Below the pieces are notes generated by a model that was given only the letters and a program-made list of their open reading frames with translations, was not told the origin of the DNA and made no database searches. Source: Paracoccus yeei ATCC BAA-599 (lineage in GTDB: Bacteria; Pseudomonadota; Alphaproteobacteria; Rhodobacterales; Rhodobacteraceae). Taken from it: a stretch of DNA of 64,000 bases. Of the stretch, positions 40,495 through 50,410 are shown piece by piece. Every line of letters starts with the position of its first letter. Position 1 is the stretch's first letter. Both the position numbers and the translations under genes were made by a program. The stretch lies in contig NZ_JHWH01000007.1 of assembly GCF_000622145.1 (NCBI RefSeq), forward strand, positions 169,187-233,186. The letters are read 5' to 3'.

Positions 40495-42141
40495 TCACCT
40501 AACCCCGGATCGCGCCAAGGTCCAGCCGATCTGGATGGCGCGGCCGTGAAGCCGCCCGGAAACCACGATCTGCTGCGAGGGGCGCGGCTCGGCCGAGGTG
40601 CGGTCCAGAAGGCAGCTCGGCTCAAGCGTCAGGCGGCCCACCCGGTCGTGCTCGAAGGTCCAGGCCTCGCCGCCGGGCAGGGAAAGATGCACCCTGTCGC
40701 CGTCAAGCCGCGCCTGGATGTCGGGATGCAGGTGAAAGCGGATGTCGAAGCCCAGGCCCGCCTCGGGGCGCAGGTGGTCCAGCCTGCCCTGGGCGCTGGC
40801 ATCCAGCGCCGCCAGCGAATCCTCGCCCTGCAGGCGGGTGCCGTCGGGCGACAGCCACAGTTCGCGCAGATGGGTCAGGCCGTGGCTGTCCAGCCAGCCG
40901 TCGTGGCCGGCCAGCAGATGCGCGGGTTCGGGCGAATGGACCGGGCCGCAGTCGGGCGGCATCAGGTTGCCCAGGGCATCGCAATCGCCGGCCCAGACCA
41001 GGGTCGGGCGTTCGGTCAGCACGTCGGGCTCGCCTTCCAGCCGGGCGGGGTTCAGCCGCGACGACGACAGCCCGTCCAGGCACAGCGCCGAATGGCAGGG
41101 CGTGGCGCGGCTGGCGCGGGCCCAGAGCGGGCCGAACCCGTCGCCCGGACCGCAGTTCACGATCAGCGGCTGGCGCGCCACGGTCAGTTCGAGCGCCAGG
41201 GTCGAGGCATGGGCCCGGACCGCCGCCGGGCCGCCGGGCGGCGCGGCCGCGTCCAGGATCAGCGTCGTGCGGCCGCGCGCCATGCGGGCAAAGCCCATCG
41301 CCAACCCATGCGCGGGCAGCGCCGCGCCCATCGCCGCGCGCAGGCAGCGGTCGAGCCGCCCCGCAGGCCCGCGCCCGCCGCCGTGAAAGGCCGGAAGGCC
41401 GCCGTCGGCATGGCGCAGCGCGCGCAGCACGGGGGCGATGGCCGCGATGATGGCGCGCAGTTCGGCCGGGGTCTCTTGCCCGGCCTCGTCGGCGACCTCC
41501 TGCGCCCAGACCAGCAGGGCCATGGCATCCAGCAGCGCCTCGGGCGCGCGGGACTGCGCGAGCGTCTCGACCCCCATGGCGTCGGCCTCTTCGGCCAGGG
41601 CGATCAGCGCCGGCAGGGCCACGGTCTGGCGGTCGCGCAGCGACAGGGCGCCGATAGCCAGCCCGGCCAGCGCCTCAAGCCGCGGCACCCCGTCCTCGGC
41701 ATCGTACCAGGTGCCGCGCAGATGGGTCAGGTGCAGGTCCAGCGCCCGGAAATAGGGCTCGGCCCCGTCGCGGTCGAGGCCCGGCAGGATCATGCCGGCG
41801 TGAAAGATCCAGCGCAGCACCCGCCGCCCGGCGACCGCAGGCGCCCATTCGGGCGTCTCGGGGCGCGCGGCAGGATGGCGGCGGATCCAGCCCAGCACAT
41901 GGCCCTGCGCCACGGCGCGCGCTTTCGGCGAACCCACCGCCGCCAGATCGTCCAGCCAGCCGAAGCCGTGCAGGTCCGCCGCGACCGAGGGCGGCACCTC
42001 GGCCGCCAGGATGTCGCCAGTCAGGGTCATCCCGCCCAGGTGCAGCGTGCCCGCGACGATCTGTTCGCCCCGGCCGGCATGGCCGATCGCCTTCGGCTCG
42101 GGCCGGCGCAGAAAGCCACGGGGGGCGGGCGTTTGGTTCAT
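40495..42141 (-). CDS. heparinase II/III family protein
   Basis: Protein of 548 residues with an N-terminal alpha-toroid domain (about 60-300) and a C-terminal beta-sandwich heparinase II/III domain (about 310-545). The second domain contains [32 protein letters not shown], where the lyase catalytic Tyr/His region would be. No signal peptide is visible, unusual for a polysaccharide lyase. Alphaproteobacteria commonly carry this type beside rsmB and purH, without a known substrate. It follows rsmB by 40 bases and precedes purH, so it is probably in a housekeeping transcript. Confidence 0.87.
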   Translation of the reverse strand: MNQTPAPRGFLRRPEPKAIGHAGRGEQIVAGTLHLGGMTLTGDILAAEVPPSVAADLHGFGWLDDLAAVGSPKARAVAQGHVLGWIRRHPAARPETPEWAPAVAGRRVLRWIFHAGMILPGLDRDGAEPYFRALDLHLTHLRGTWYDAEDGVPRLEALAGLAIGALSLRDRQTVALPALIALAEEADAMGVETLAQSRAPEALLDAMALLVWAQEVADEAGQETPAELRAIIAAIAPVLRALRHADGGLPAFHGGGRGPAGRLDRCLRAAMGAALPAHGLAMGFARMARGRTTLILDAAAPPGGPAAVRAHASTLALELTVARQPLIVNCGPGDGFGPLWARASRATPCHSALCLDGLSSSRLNPARLEGEPDVLTERPTLVWAGDCDALGNLMPPDCGPVHSPEPAHLLAGHDGWLDSHGLTHLRELWLSPDGTRLQGEDSLAALDASAQGRLDHLRPEAGLGFDIRFHLHPDIQARLDGDRVHLSLPGGEAWTFEHDRVGRLTLEPSCLLDRTSAEPRPSQQIVVSGRLHGRAIQIGWTLARSGVR

Positions 42142-42181
42142 GGTCAGCCGCACTCGCTGGGACAGTGCAAGCTTAGGACCG

Positions 42182-43450
42182 TCAAGCGGATTTTCGCAAG
42201 CGCGCGATGAAGAACCCGTCCATCCCGCCGCGTTCGGGCCACAGGTCGGGGCGCAGCCGCAGACCGCCCTGCGCCGTCCGCCAGGCGGGATCGACGCCGG
42301 GCGCCGAGGCGGGTTCGGCGGCGACGCCCGGATGGCGGGCCAGCGCGGCGGCCAGCTGGTCCTCGCCCTCGGCCGGCAGCAGCGAACAGGTGGCATAGAC
42401 CAGCCGCCCGCCCGGCTTCAGCAGGGACAGCGCATGGTCGATCAGCCGCGCCTGCAAGGCCACCAGCCCCGGCAGGGCCGCGCCGTCGCGGATCAGCGGC
42501 AGTTCGGGATGGCGCCGGATGGTGCCGGTGGCCGAACAGGGCGCGTCCAGCAGGATGGCGTCCAGCGGGTGGTCCGGCCGCCAGTCCAGCGCATCGCCCG
42601 CGACCAGCCGCGCCGTCAGGCCGCAGCGGTCGAGGTTCTGCGCGACCAGCGCCAGCCGGCTTTCCGAAATGTCCAGCGCCGTCACCCGGGCTCCGGCGGC
42701 GGCCAGTTGCAGCGTCTTGCCGCCCGGCGCGGCGCAAAGGTCGGCGACGGCCTCGCCCGGTTGGGGGTCCAGCACCCGCACCGCCAGCGCGGCGGCGGCG
42801 TCCTGCACCCACCAGTGCCCCTCGGCATAGCCCGGCAGGGCCGAGACCTGCGTGCCGGCGGCCAGCCGGTGCGAGCCGGTGGGCAGCGCCTCGCCCGGGG
42901 TCGCGCCGTTCGGGGTCAGGTCCAGGGGCGCGCCGGATTCGTGCGCGGCCTCGATGGCCCGGGCGGCCGCCTCGCCCCAGGCGGCGGCGACGGGGCCGCG
43001 CAGCCAGGCGGACATCGGCTGCGGCGGCAGGGCGGCCCAGGCGTCAGTGGCGCCGGCGGCCTTGCGCAGCACGGCGTTCACCATCCCGGCCGCGGCCTGG
43101 CCCTTGCCGCCAAGGCCCCGGCACAGGGTGACGGCGGCATTGACCGCGCCATGGGGCGCTTCGCCCAGCGCCAGCATCTCGACCACGGCCAGGCGCAGGA
43201 TGCGGCGGATCTCGGGGCGCGGGCGGCGGGCCAGCATGGGCGCCAGCAGCGCATCGGCCCGCCCGCCCCGCCGCAGCACCTCGAGCGCAAGGCGGCGGGC
43301 GCGGGCACGCTCGGGCGCGGTCAGCCGGTCCAGTGCCCCGGCCGCCTCGTCCAGCGTCGCGCCGTCCTCGACGGCGGCCAGAAGGCGCAGCGCGCCCTGG
43401 CGGGCGGCGTCCCCTTGCGGTTTGCGCGGCTTGTCCAAATCCGTCCCCAT
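42182..43450 (-). CDS. rsmB: 16S rRNA (cytosine-5)-methyltransferase, RsmB/NOL1/NOP2/Sun family
   Basis: SAM-dependent m5C methyltransferase of 422 residues. An N-terminal NusB-like RNA-binding domain (about 10-140) is followed by a Rossmann methyltransferase with DLCAAPGGKT (SAM loop near 250). The two catalytic cysteine motifs are DAPCSATGTIRRHPEL and YATCSLL, and the end is GGMDGFFIARL. It probably modifies C967 of 16S rRNA. It diverges from the SDHAF4-like gene over only 42 bases and heads the rsmB-heparinase-purH-lspA run. Confidence 0.93.
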   Translation of the reverse strand: MGTDLDKPRKPQGDAARQGALRLLAAVEDGATLDEAAGALDRLTAPERARARRLALEVLRRGGRADALLAPMLARRPRPEIRRILRLAVVEMLALGEAPHGAVNAAVTLCRGLGGKGQAAAGMVNAVLRKAAGATDAWAALPPQPMSAWLRGPVAAAWGEAAARAIEAAHESGAPLDLTPNGATPGEALPTGSHRLAAGTQVSALPGYAEGHWWVQDAAAALAVRVLDPQPGEAVADLCAAPGGKTLQLAAAGARVTALDISESRLALVAQNLDRCGLTARLVAGDALDWRPDHPLDAILLDAPCSATGTIRRHPELPLIRDGAALPGLVALQARLIDHALSLLKPGGRLVYATCSLLPAEGEDQLAAALARHPGVAAEPASAPGVDPAWRTAQGGLRLRPDLWPERGGMDGFFIARLRKSA

Positions 43451-43492
43451 GCCTAGATTGTCCCCATCTAGCGCGATGCAGGGAAAACCGCC

Positions 43493-43666
43493 ATGACCGA
43501 CCGCAAGGATCTGCCGCCCGCAGCGCAGCGTGCCCTGGCCGAGGCCGAGGAACGCCGCCGCAGCCAGAAGCCCCTGGACCTGCCGCCGGAACTGGGCGGC
43601 CGCGACGGGCCCGAGCCGGTGCGCTACGGCGATTACGAGAAAAAGGGCCTTTGCGTCGATTTCTAG
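43493..43666 (+). CDS. DUF1674/SDHAF4-like succinate dehydrogenase assembly protein
   Basis: Very short cytoplasmic protein of 57 residues. It begins MTDRKDLPPAAQRALAEAEE and ends in the diagnostic block GPEPVRYGDYEKKGLCVDF. That C-terminal block (GPExxRYGDWExKGxCxDF) defines DUF1674, the bacterial counterpart of eukaryotic SDHAF4, which binds flavinylated SdhA and helps assemble succinate dehydrogenase. It diverges from rsmB and is followed by a 125-bp gap before the RND operon. Confidence 0.88.
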   Translation: MTDRKDLPPAAQRALAEAEERRRSQKPLDLPPELGGRDGPEPVRYGDYEKKGLCVDF

Positions 43667-43791
43667 GCGCGCGCGCATCGCTGTGCGGGTGACGAATCCG
43701 TGAACGGGGATGGCGGTGCCGTTTACCCTGTGTTGGGGTTGGAGGCCTAAGACATGGGCCCAGGACCAAGGCCCAGGACCAGGAACGGCAG

Positions 43792-45000
43792 ATGCGCTTT
43801 CTCAACCGGATTCCGACATGGGCGGCCCTGTGCCTTGTGCTGCCGTTCGCCTCGGAATCGCTGGCGCAGACGCGGCGCGGGCCCGACGGGCCGACCCCGG
43901 TCGGCGTCGTCACCACCGCCGAGGAGGACGTGCCCCGCACCGTCACCCTGCCGGGCCGCGCCATTGCCTATCAGCAGACCGCGATCCGCCCCCAGGTCGG
44001 CGGCGAGATCCTGGAAATCGTCTATGACCCCGGCCGCCCGGTGCGGGCCGGGGACGTCTTGTTCCGCATCGACCCCGAAACCCTAGCCGCCGCGCTGGCC
44101 GCGGCCGAGGCCAGCGTCGCCGGGGCCGAGGCGAGCCTGACCCAGGCCCAGAACACCGTCACCCGCTATCGCCGGCTGGAAGGGTCGGGCGTCTCGGCCG
44201 TGGACCGCGCCAATGCCGAGGTCGCGCTGAAGCAGGCCGAGGCCGACCTGGCCGCCGCCCGGGCCGCGCGCGACGCGGCGCAGCTGTCGCTGGACCGGAC
44301 CGCGATCTTCAGCCCGCTCGACGGCATGGCCGACGTGCCCCAGGTCTCGGTCGGCGATCTGGTCACGGCAAACCAGTCCGAGGCGCTGACCACGATCACC
44401 CAGCTTGACCCGATCTATGTGGACGTGTCGGAATCCTCGGCCCGGCTGATGCGCAGCCGCGCCGGCGGCAGCGCCGGCCAGCTGATCCGCACCGGCGCCG
44501 TGCAGACCCGGCTGACCCTGGAAACCGGCGAGGAATACCAGGGCGAGGGCCGGCTGGTCAGCCCCGGCATCGCCGTGTCGCCGACGACCGGGACGGTGCC
44601 GATCCGGCTGCGCTTCGACAACCCCGACCTGCGCATCCTGCCCGGCCAGTTCCTGCGCGTGCAGATGACGCTCGGCTCGACCCGGGCGGTGCTGGTGCCG
44701 CAGCGCGCGACCAGCCGGGCCTCGGACGGGACGCTGACCGCCTTCGTCGTGCGCGACGGCCGCGCCCAGCAGGTGGTGCTCAGCGAACAGGGCAGTTACC
44801 GCAACAACTGGATCGTGACGCAGGGCATCAGCCCCGGCGAACAGCTGATCCTGGACGGGCTGGACGACCTGCGCGCCGGAACCGAGGTCGCCCCGGTCCC
44901 GGTCCAGATCGACGCCCAGGGCGTGGTGCGCGAGATCGCGGCGCCGGGCCCGCCCTCCGACACCCCGGCCGCCCCCGCCGTCCCCGCCGGGACCGACTGA
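43792..45000 (+). CDS. RND efflux periplasmic adaptor subunit
   Basis: Membrane-fusion protein of 402 residues linking an RND pump to an outer-membrane channel. A signal peptide (AALCLVLPFASESLA) lacks a lipobox cysteine, so it is likely anchored differently from AcrA. The lipoyl half-motifs (GRAIAYQQTAIRPQVGGEILEI and SLDRTAIFSPLDGMADVP) flank an alpha-helical hairpin (about 98-165, Ala/Glu-rich coiled coil). Beta-barrel and membrane-proximal domains follow, ending in a Pro/Ala-rich tail. The stop shares a base with the pump ATG (TGATG). The upstream gap has a 13-bp direct repeat (GGGCCCAGGACCA/AGGCCCAGGACCA) at 43755-43780. Confidence 0.93.
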   Translation: MRFLNRIPTWAALCLVLPFASESLAQTRRGPDGPTPVGVVTTAEEDVPRTVTLPGRAIAYQQTAIRPQVGGEILEIVYDPGRPVRAGDVLFRIDPETLAAALAAAEASVAGAEASLTQAQNTVTRYRRLEGSGVSAVDRANAEVALKQAEADLAAARAARDAAQLSLDRTAIFSPLDGMADVPQVSVGDLVTANQSEALTTITQLDPIYVDVSESSARLMRSRAGGSAGQLIRTGAVQTRLTLETGEEYQGEGRLVSPGIAVSPTTGTVPIRLRFDNPDLRILPGQFLRVQMTLGSTRAVLVPQRATSRASDGTLTAFVVRDGRAQQVVLSEQGSYRNNWIVTQGISPGEQLILDGLDDLRAGTEVAPVPVQIDAQGVVREIAAPGPPSDTPAAPAVPAGTD

Positions 45001-48000
45001 TGGCGCGCTTCTTCATCCACCGCCCGGTCTTTGCCTGGGTTCTGGCCATCGTGACCATGCTCGTCGGGGCCTGGTCGGTCCTGCTGCTGCCGGTGTCGCA
45101 ATATCCCGACATCGCGCCGACGACCGTGCGCATCGTCGCGACCTACCCCGGCGCGACGGCGCGGGCGGTGCAGAATTCGGTCACCACCCCCATCGAGGAC
45201 GCGCTGACCGGCCTTGACGGACTGCTTTACACCACCTCGATTTCCTCGACCGGGCGGGCGGCGCTGGTCCTGACCTTCGACGACAGCGTCGAGCCGATGG
45301 ACGCGCTGAACGAGGTCCAGACCAAGGTCCGCTCGGTCGAGGGGCGCCTGCCCGGCCCGGTCCAGAACGACGGGGTGGACATCACCCGGACCTCGACCTC
45401 GACGCTGATGGTGGGGGCGCTGGTCTCGACCACGGGGCAGCATTCCACGATCGAGCTGGGCAACCTGCTGGAACAGGTCGTCGAAGGCCCGGTCAAGCGC
45501 ACCGAGGGCGTGGGCGGGGTCAATGTCTTCGGTTCGGGCTATGCGATGCGGATCTGGATCGACCCGCTCAGGCTGGCGCAGTTCCAGCTGACGCCCACGG
45601 ACATCACCACCGCCGTGGCCCAGCAGAACAGCACGGTGTCCGTAGGCTCGCTCGGGGCGCAGCCGGTGGCCGAGGGCCAGCAGTTCACCGCCACGATCAC
45701 CGCGCAAAGCCAGCTGACCTCGGTCGACGATTTCCGCAACATCCTGCTGAAGACCGGGGCCGACGGCGCCGCCGTCCGCCTGGGCGACGTGGCCGAGGTC
45801 GAGATCGGCCAGGTCAGCTATGGCCGCGACGCGCGCTTCAACGGGCTCAACGCTTCGGGCTTTGCGGTGAACCTGGCGACGGGGGCGAACGCGGTCGAAA
45901 CCTCGGCGGCGGTCCGCGCGACGCTCGACAGCCTCAGGAACGCCCTGCCCGAGGGGGTCGAGGTTCATGTGGCCTATGACACCGCGCCCTTCGTGGAACT
46001 TTCCATCGAAAAGGTCTGGCACACCCTGGCCGAGGCCATCGTGCTGGTGTTCCTGGTCATCCTGATCTTTCTGCAGAACTGGCGCGCGACGCTGATCCCG
46101 ATCATCGCGATTCCCGTGGTCCTGCTGGGCACCTTCGCCATGCTGGCGGCCCTGGGATATTCGATCAACACGCTGACCATGTTCGCCATGGTGCTGGCCA
46201 TCGGCCTGCTGGTGGACGACGCCATCGTCGTGGTCGAGAACGTCGAGCGCGTCATGGCCGAGGAAGGGCTGGGCCCCGTCGAGGCCACCGAAAAAAGCAT
46301 GGGCCAGATCAGCGGCGCGCTGGTCGGGATCGCGCTGGTGCTGTCGGCGGTGTTCCTGCCGATGGGCTTCATGTCGGGGTCGACCGGGGTGATCTATCGC
46401 CAGTTCTCGGTCACGATCATCACCGCCATGGTGCTGTCCCTGCTGGTCGCGCTGATCCTGACGCCGGCGATGTGCGCCAGCCTGCTGCGCCCCGGCCACG
46501 GCGCCCCGCGCCTTGCCCCCGCGCGCTGGTTCAACCGGGGGTTCGACCGCATGACGCGCGGCTATTCGGCCACGGTGCGCCGGACCCTGCGCCGCCCGAT
46601 CCTGGTCATGCTGGTCCTGGCCGGCATCGCCTGGGGCGCCTGGGACCTGTTCGGGCGCATGACCACGACCTTCATCCCCGCCGAGGATCAGGGCGTGCTG
46701 CAATCGCGCATCAACCTGACCGAAGGCTCGACCGCGCAGCAGACCGCCGCCGTCGTGCAGGAAATCGAGGATTACATGCTGACCCGCGAGAAGGACGCGG
46801 TCGGGTCGGTCTTCGTCGCCATGGGCTTCGGCTCGCAGGGGACGGCGCAGAACCGGGCGACGATCTTCGTGCGGCTGAAGCCCTTTGCCGAACGCGACGA
46901 CCCGGACCTGTCGGCGCGGGCCGTCCAGCAGCGCGCGAACCGCCATTTCGCTGGCCACCGGGCGGGTCGGATCTTTTTCGACCAGCCGCCGCCGATCCCG
47001 CGGCTGGGCGACGCCTCGGGCTTTACCATGTATCTGCTGGACCAGTCCGGCGGCGGAATCGCGGGACTGACCGAGACCGCCGAACTGCTGGAGCGCCGGG
47101 CCGCCGACGATCCGCGGGTCCAGAACGTGGAAAACCAGGGCTCCGAGGACGATGCCGCGCTGCGCATCGACATCGACCAGCAAAAGGCCGAAAGCTTCGG
47201 CGTGTCGGTCCCGGCGGTCAATTCGATGCTGTCCACCATCTTCGCCGGGACCGAGGTGAACGACTTCGCCCTGGGCGCGCAGCTGCGCCCGGTCATCGTG
47301 CAAAGCCGGGCCGAGGGGCGGATGCAGCCCGAGGACGTGGACAGCTGGTATGCCCGCAATGCCGGGGACGAGATGGTGCCCTTCAACGCCTTCATGACCA
47401 CCCGGTGGGAGCCGGTCGAGCCGCGCCTGTCGCGCATCGACGGCATCGACGCGGTCGAGTTCAAGGGCGAGCCCGCCGCCGGCGCCAGTTCCGGCGCCGC
47501 CATGGACGCGATGGAGGAGATGGTGGCGGACCTGCCCGGCGGCTACGGCATGGCCTGGACCGAGCTGTCCTATCAGGAACGCCAGGCCGGGAATCAGGCG
47601 CCCTGGCTGTTCGGCCTGTCCGCCCTGGTCGTGTTCCTGGCGCTCGCCGCGCTTTACGAAAGCTGGGCCATCCCCTTTGCCGTCATGCTGGCGGTGCCGG
47701 TGGGCGTTTTGGGCGCGGTGGTCGCGGCGCTGACCTTCGGCCAATCCAACGACGTCTATTTCAAGGTCGGCATCCTGACCACCATCGGGCTGGCGGCCAA
47801 GAACGCCATCCTGATCGTCGAATTCGCCCGCGACCTGCAGGCCGCCGGCCGCTCCGCCGTCGAGGCCGCGGCCGAGGCCGCGCGCCAGCGGCTGCGGCCG
47901 ATCCTGATGACCTCGCTGGCGTTCATCCTGGGCGTGCTGCCGCTGGCCATCGCGCGGGGCGCCGGGGCGGGCGCGCAGAACTCGATCGGCATCGGGGTCA

Positions 48001-48098
48001 TGGGCGGCATGATCGCCGCGACCTTCCTTGGCATCTTCATGGTTCCCGCCTTCTACGTTACGGTGCGCAGGCTGACGGAATGGAGGACGCGCAGATGA
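45000..48098 (+). CDS. RND multidrug efflux permease (HAE1/AcrB family)
   Basis: Inner-membrane proton antiporter of 1032 residues, trimeric in the family. It has twelve expected transmembrane helices and two large periplasmic loops (about 40-335 and 560-865). The proton-relay pair Asp406-Asp407 lies in [17 protein letters not shown] (TM4). Other features are the start [15 protein letters not shown], FPxE-like [12 protein letters not shown] and the late [18 protein letters not shown]. It probably exports hydrophobic toxicants through the TolC at 54387. Its stop overlaps the selD start by 4 bp (ATGA), an unexpected partner. Confidence 0.95.
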   Translation: MARFFIHRPVFAWVLAIVTMLVGAWSVLLLPVSQYPDIAPTTVRIVATYPGATARAVQNSVTTPIEDALTGLDGLLYTTSISSTGRAALVLTFDDSVEPMDALNEVQTKVRSVEGRLPGPVQNDGVDITRTSTSTLMVGALVSTTGQHSTIELGNLLEQVVEGPVKRTEGVGGVNVFGSGYAMRIWIDPLRLAQFQLTPTDITTAVAQQNSTVSVGSLGAQPVAEGQQFTATITAQSQLTSVDDFRNILLKTGADGAAVRLGDVAEVEIGQVSYGRDARFNGLNASGFAVNLATGANAVETSAAVRATLDSLRNALPEGVEVHVAYDTAPFVELSIEKVWHTLAEAIVLVFLVILIFLQNWRATLIPIIAIPVVLLGTFAMLAALGYSINTLTMFAMVLAIGLLVDDAIVVVENVERVMAEEGLGPVEATEKSMGQISGALVGIALVLSAVFLPMGFMSGSTGVIYRQFSVTIITAMVLSLLVALILTPAMCASLLRPGHGAPRLAPARWFNRGFDRMTRGYSATVRRTLRRPILVMLVLAGIAWGAWDLFGRMTTTFIPAEDQGVLQSRINLTEGSTAQQTAAVVQEIEDYMLTREKDAVGSVFVAMGFGSQGTAQNRATIFVRLKPFAERDDPDLSARAVQQRANRHFAGHRAGRIFFDQPPPIPRLGDASGFTMYLLDQSGGGIAGLTETAELLERRAADDPRVQNVENQGSEDDAALRIDIDQQKAESFGVSVPAVNSMLSTIFAGTEVNDFALGAQLRPVIVQSRAEGRMQPEDVDSWYARNAGDEMVPFNAFMTTRWEPVEPRLSRIDGIDAVEFKGEPAAGASSGAAMDAMEEMVADLPGGYGMAWTELSYQERQAGNQAPWLFGLSALVVFLALAALYESWAIPFAVMLAVPVGVLGAVVAALTFGQSNDVYFKVGILTTIGLAAKNAILIVEFARDLQAAGRSAVEAAAEAARQRLRPILMTSLAFILGVLPLAIARGAGAGAQNSIGIGVMGGMIAATFLGIFMVPAFYVTVRRLTEWRTRR

Positions 48099-49138
48099 AC
48101 GAGCAACCCAGGCTGACCTCGCTGGCGCATGGCGGCGGCTGCGGCTGCAAGCTGGCGCCTTCGGTGCTGCGGGAATTGCTGGCGGGCCAGCCGCTGGCGC
48201 AGGCCTTTCCGCAACTGCTGGTCGGGACCGAGACCTCGGACGACGCGGCGGTCTATCAGGTGGACGAGAACACCTGCGTCATCGCCACGACCGATTTCTT
48301 CATGCCGATGGTGGACGACCCGCGCGCCTTCGGCCGCATCGCCGCGACCAACGCGATTTCAGACGTCTACGCCATGGGCGGCCGGCCGATCATGGCGCTG
48401 GCGATCCTGGGCATGCCCATCGACAAGCTGCCCCCCGACCAGATCCGCGAGATCCTGGAGGGCGGGCGCGACATCTGCCATCAGGCCGGGATTCCCGTCG
48501 CCGGCGGCCATTCCATCGACGCGCCCGAGCCGATCTATGGCCTGGCGGTGATCGGCCTTTGCCACCCGTCCGAACTGCGACGCAATGCCGATGCCCGGCC
48601 GGACGACGCGCTGATCCTGACCAAGGGGCTGGGCGTCGGCATCTATTCCGCCGCCATCAAGAAGGGCGCGCTGGACCAGGCCGGCATCGACGAGATGATC
48701 GCCTCGGCCACCACGCTGAACCGGGTCGGCGCGGATCTGGCGAAACGCGCCGATGTCCACGCCATCACCGATGTGACCGGCTTCGGCATCCTGGGGCACG
48801 GGCTGGAAATCGCGCGCGGCGCCGGGCTGCGGCTGCGGCTGTCTTTGGGCGCGCTGCCCTGGCTGTCGCGGGCGCAAGAGCTTGCGCAGGCAGGCTATTT
48901 CACCGGCGCCTCGGTGCGGAACTGGGCCGCCTATGGCGCCGAGGTGGCGCTGCCCGACGGCACGCCCGACTGGCAGCGCCACCTGCTGACCGACCCGCAG
49001 ACCTCGGGCGGGCTGCTGGTGGCAGTCTCCCCCGAGGCGGCGGATGCGGTGCTGGCGCTGATCCGGGACGCCGGCCTGCCGCTGGCCGCCATTATCGGCC
49101 AAGCCGAGGAAGGCCCCGCCGGGATTGTCGTGGCCTAG
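48095..49138 (+). CDS. selD: selenide, water dikinase
   Basis: Makes selenophosphate from selenide and ATP, the selenium donor for selenocysteine and 2-selenouridine in tRNA. The 347-residue protein has the mobile active-site loop [11 protein letters not shown] (Cys16 and Lys19, equivalent to E. coli Cys17 and Lys20), so it is the Cys form. ATP-grasp-like PurM features follow: [35 protein letters not shown] and [13 protein letters not shown]. The start at 48095 has GGAGG 9 bases upstream and overlaps the pump stop. No selA, selB, selC or mnmH is present in the window. Confidence 0.96.
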   Translation: MNEQPRLTSLAHGGGCGCKLAPSVLRELLAGQPLAQAFPQLLVGTETSDDAAVYQVDENTCVIATTDFFMPMVDDPRAFGRIAATNAISDVYAMGGRPIMALAILGMPIDKLPPDQIREILEGGRDICHQAGIPVAGGHSIDAPEPIYGLAVIGLCHPSELRRNADARPDDALILTKGLGVGIYSAAIKKGALDQAGIDEMIASATTLNRVGADLAKRADVHAITDVTGFGILGHGLEIARGAGLRLRLSLGALPWLSRAQELAQAGYFTGASVRNWAAYGAEVALPDGTPDWQRHLLTDPQTSGGLLVAVSPEAADAVLALIRDAGLPLAAIIGQAEEGPAGIVVA

Positions 49139-49238
49139 ATCGCAAGGCATTGCCTGGTAACGCTTTTTCAACCCCGGTGCGGTGGCGGGAACCCCGCCCC
49201 GGCCCGGGCGTTGGACCCTGTCGCCACAGGAGCCCGCC

Positions 49239-49613
49239 ATGCGCCCGTCCCTTGCCCCCCTTGCCCTGATCGCCGCCTTGGCAACGGCGCCCGCCCTGCC
49301 CGGCTTGGCACAGACCCCCTCCACGCCGTCCGGGCCCGCGCAAACGCAGGAAGCCGCCACCAGGACGGCGCAGAAGGGCACCACCGACTGCCCGCCCGCC
49401 GCCTCGCAGGCCACGCCCGCGACCCAGCAGGGCAATGCGGCCGATGCCACGGCGCCCTCGAACCCCGCCTCGACTGGGTGGAGCGGCGGCTTGGGCGGGT
49501 CGATGGAGGGGACGAATCCCTCGGGCGCGACGGTCCATACCAAGACCTGGCATCCTCCGACGGCGCGCGGCCTCGACCTGACCGGCAGACCCGAGCCCGC
49601 CCCCCTCTGCTAG
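49239..49613 (+). CDS. small secreted hypothetical protein
   Basis: Predicted exported protein of 124 residues: signal peptide (ALIAALATAPALPGLAQ, cleaved near 25) then a Thr/Pro/Ala/Gln-rich region. A more structured-looking glycine-rich C-terminal part follows (STGWSGGLGGSMEGTNPSGA near 78-97, then TWHPPTARGLDLTGR) ending in a cysteine. AGGAG 7 bases upstream supports the ATG at 49239; an upstream ATG at 49182 lacks a site. No family recognised. It lies 100 bases after selD and is followed by two hairpins. Confidence 0.6.
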   Translation: MRPSLAPLALIAALATAPALPGLAQTPSTPSGPAQTQEAATRTAQKGTTDCPPAASQATPATQQGNAADATAPSNPASTGWSGGLGGSMEGTNPSGATVHTKTWHPPTARGLDLTGRPEPAPLC

Positions 49614-49619
49614 ACGCAA

Positions 49620-49665
49620 CAGGGCGCGCGTTGCGCCCTGGATGCCGCGACGGGATCACGGCATC
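49620..49665. terminator. two adjacent hairpins between convergent genes
   Basis: An 8-bp stem CAGGGCGC/GCGCCCTG (49620-49627 with 49633-49640) is immediately followed by a 7-bp stem GATGCCG/CGGCATC (49641-49647 with 49659-49665). They lie just after the secreted-protein stop and before the convergent fucU-like stop. Neither has a T-run, so they may slow polymerase rather than act as intrinsic terminators. Confidence 0.5.
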
Positions 49666-49714
49666 CTCGGCCAGCAAATCTTGGCATTTCCGGCGTGACC
49701 GGCGTCCAGCACGC

Positions 49715-49747
49715 GTGCACCGGGCGTACACAGGCCGTACACCGGAA
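49715..49747. repeat. three tandem 11-bp repeats of unknown role
   Basis: Three consecutive 11-bp units read GTGCACCGGGC, GTACACAGGCC and GTACACCGGAA, so GTRCAC recurs at exactly 11-base intervals (49715, 49726, 49737). That period is close to one DNA helical turn. The array lies 11 bases before the fucU-like stop codon in the intergenic space between two converging genes, where no promoter is expected. Confidence 0.7.
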
Positions 49748-49757
49748 ACCAGGACCC

Positions 49758-50195
49758 TCACCCCACCGGGATGACCCCCTTCTTCAGGATCACATTGCCG
49801 TAAAGCCGGCCCTCCTGGGTCTGAAGGACCGCAAAGCAGGACCGGGTCATCTCGTAGAAATCGAAGCGTTCGACCGATTGCAGGCTCGAACCCGCCTGCT
49901 CGATGATCGGGATGATCTCGGCCACCGGGGCGGGAACGGCCTCGGGGTCGCCCACCACCTGCATGGTGGTCGCGGCGGCGGGGACGAAGCGGTCCAGCGG
50001 CAGCAGCGTCAGCACCGTCTGGACCGCACCCGGCAGGCGGCCGGCAAAATGCAGCACCCGGTCATGGGGCAGATGGCGCGCCAGCGCATAGGCCGGAAAA
50101 TTCGCGTCCACGATGGCCAGATCGTCGCCATGGCCCATCTGCGCCATGACATAAAGCATTTCGGGCGTAATCCGGGGATTGATTCCCTTGAGCAT
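49758..50195 (-). CDS. RbsD/FucU family sugar mutarotase
   Basis: Protein of 145 residues of the RbsD/FucU transport-mutarotase family, which interconverts ring forms of monosaccharides. It starts MLKGINPRITPEMLYVMAQMGHGDDLAIVDANFPA; the His of MGHGD (near residue 22) and Asp of DANFP are the conserved catalytic/binding residues. The C-terminal YGNVILKKGVI is also typical. It looks closer to FucU (L-fucose) than RbsD. No fucose or ribose operon is adjacent. GGGAAG 5 bases upstream supports the start. Confidence 0.88.
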   Translation of the reverse strand: MLKGINPRITPEMLYVMAQMGHGDDLAIVDANFPAYALARHLPHDRVLHFAGRLPGAVQTVLTLLPLDRFVPAAATTMQVVGDPEAVPAPVAEIIPIIEQAGSSLQSVERFDFYEMTRSCFAVLQTQEGRLYGNVILKKGVIPVG

Positions 50196-50321
50196 GTCTT
50201 CCCTTTCCTTGACGGCCGCCAGAAAACGCCCGCCCGGGCCGAAAGGTCAATGCCTCGCCGCGCGACGCGGCGCAGGCCGCTCTGCACCGGCCCCGCCCGG
50301 ACCAAGGGCGAAACGCACAGG

Positions 50322-50346
50322 CTTTCACCGTTTTCCATATACCCAT
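50322..50346 (-). repeat. dispersed GGGTATwTGGAAAACGGTGAAAG repeat, intergenic copy
   Basis: On the minus strand this reads ATGGGTATATGGAAAACGGT followed by GAAAG, identical at 24 of 25 positions to the copy inside the helicase gene (11261-11285). It lies in the 215-bp gap between the fucU-like gene and the aldo/keto reductase. The rest of that gap is GC-rich with no convincing gene. Confidence 0.75.
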
Positions 50347-50410
50347 GCAACGCGCGCCGCAGGCACGAACGCCGCCCCGCTCGCCCCCCCTCCCTCCGGG
50401 CCCCGGATCC

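Noticed and set aside
44796..47744. A 982-residue minus-strand open frame opposite the RND genes
   Set aside because: Composition is Asp/His/Arg/Gly-rich without domains, as expected for the antisense frame of a high-GC gene; the plus-strand pump is fully conserved.
48095..49138. Possible selenocysteine (in-frame TGA) gene linked to selD
   Set aside because: SelD itself has Cys16 at the active site, and I saw no gene in the window interrupted by an in-frame TGA with a following stem-loop.
50062..50350. Short minus-strand frames starting in the repeat (MGIWKTVK and MHGYMENGES)
   Set aside because: They arise from the ATG inside the dispersed repeat and run into the fucU-like gene in other frames; no ribosome site or similarity.
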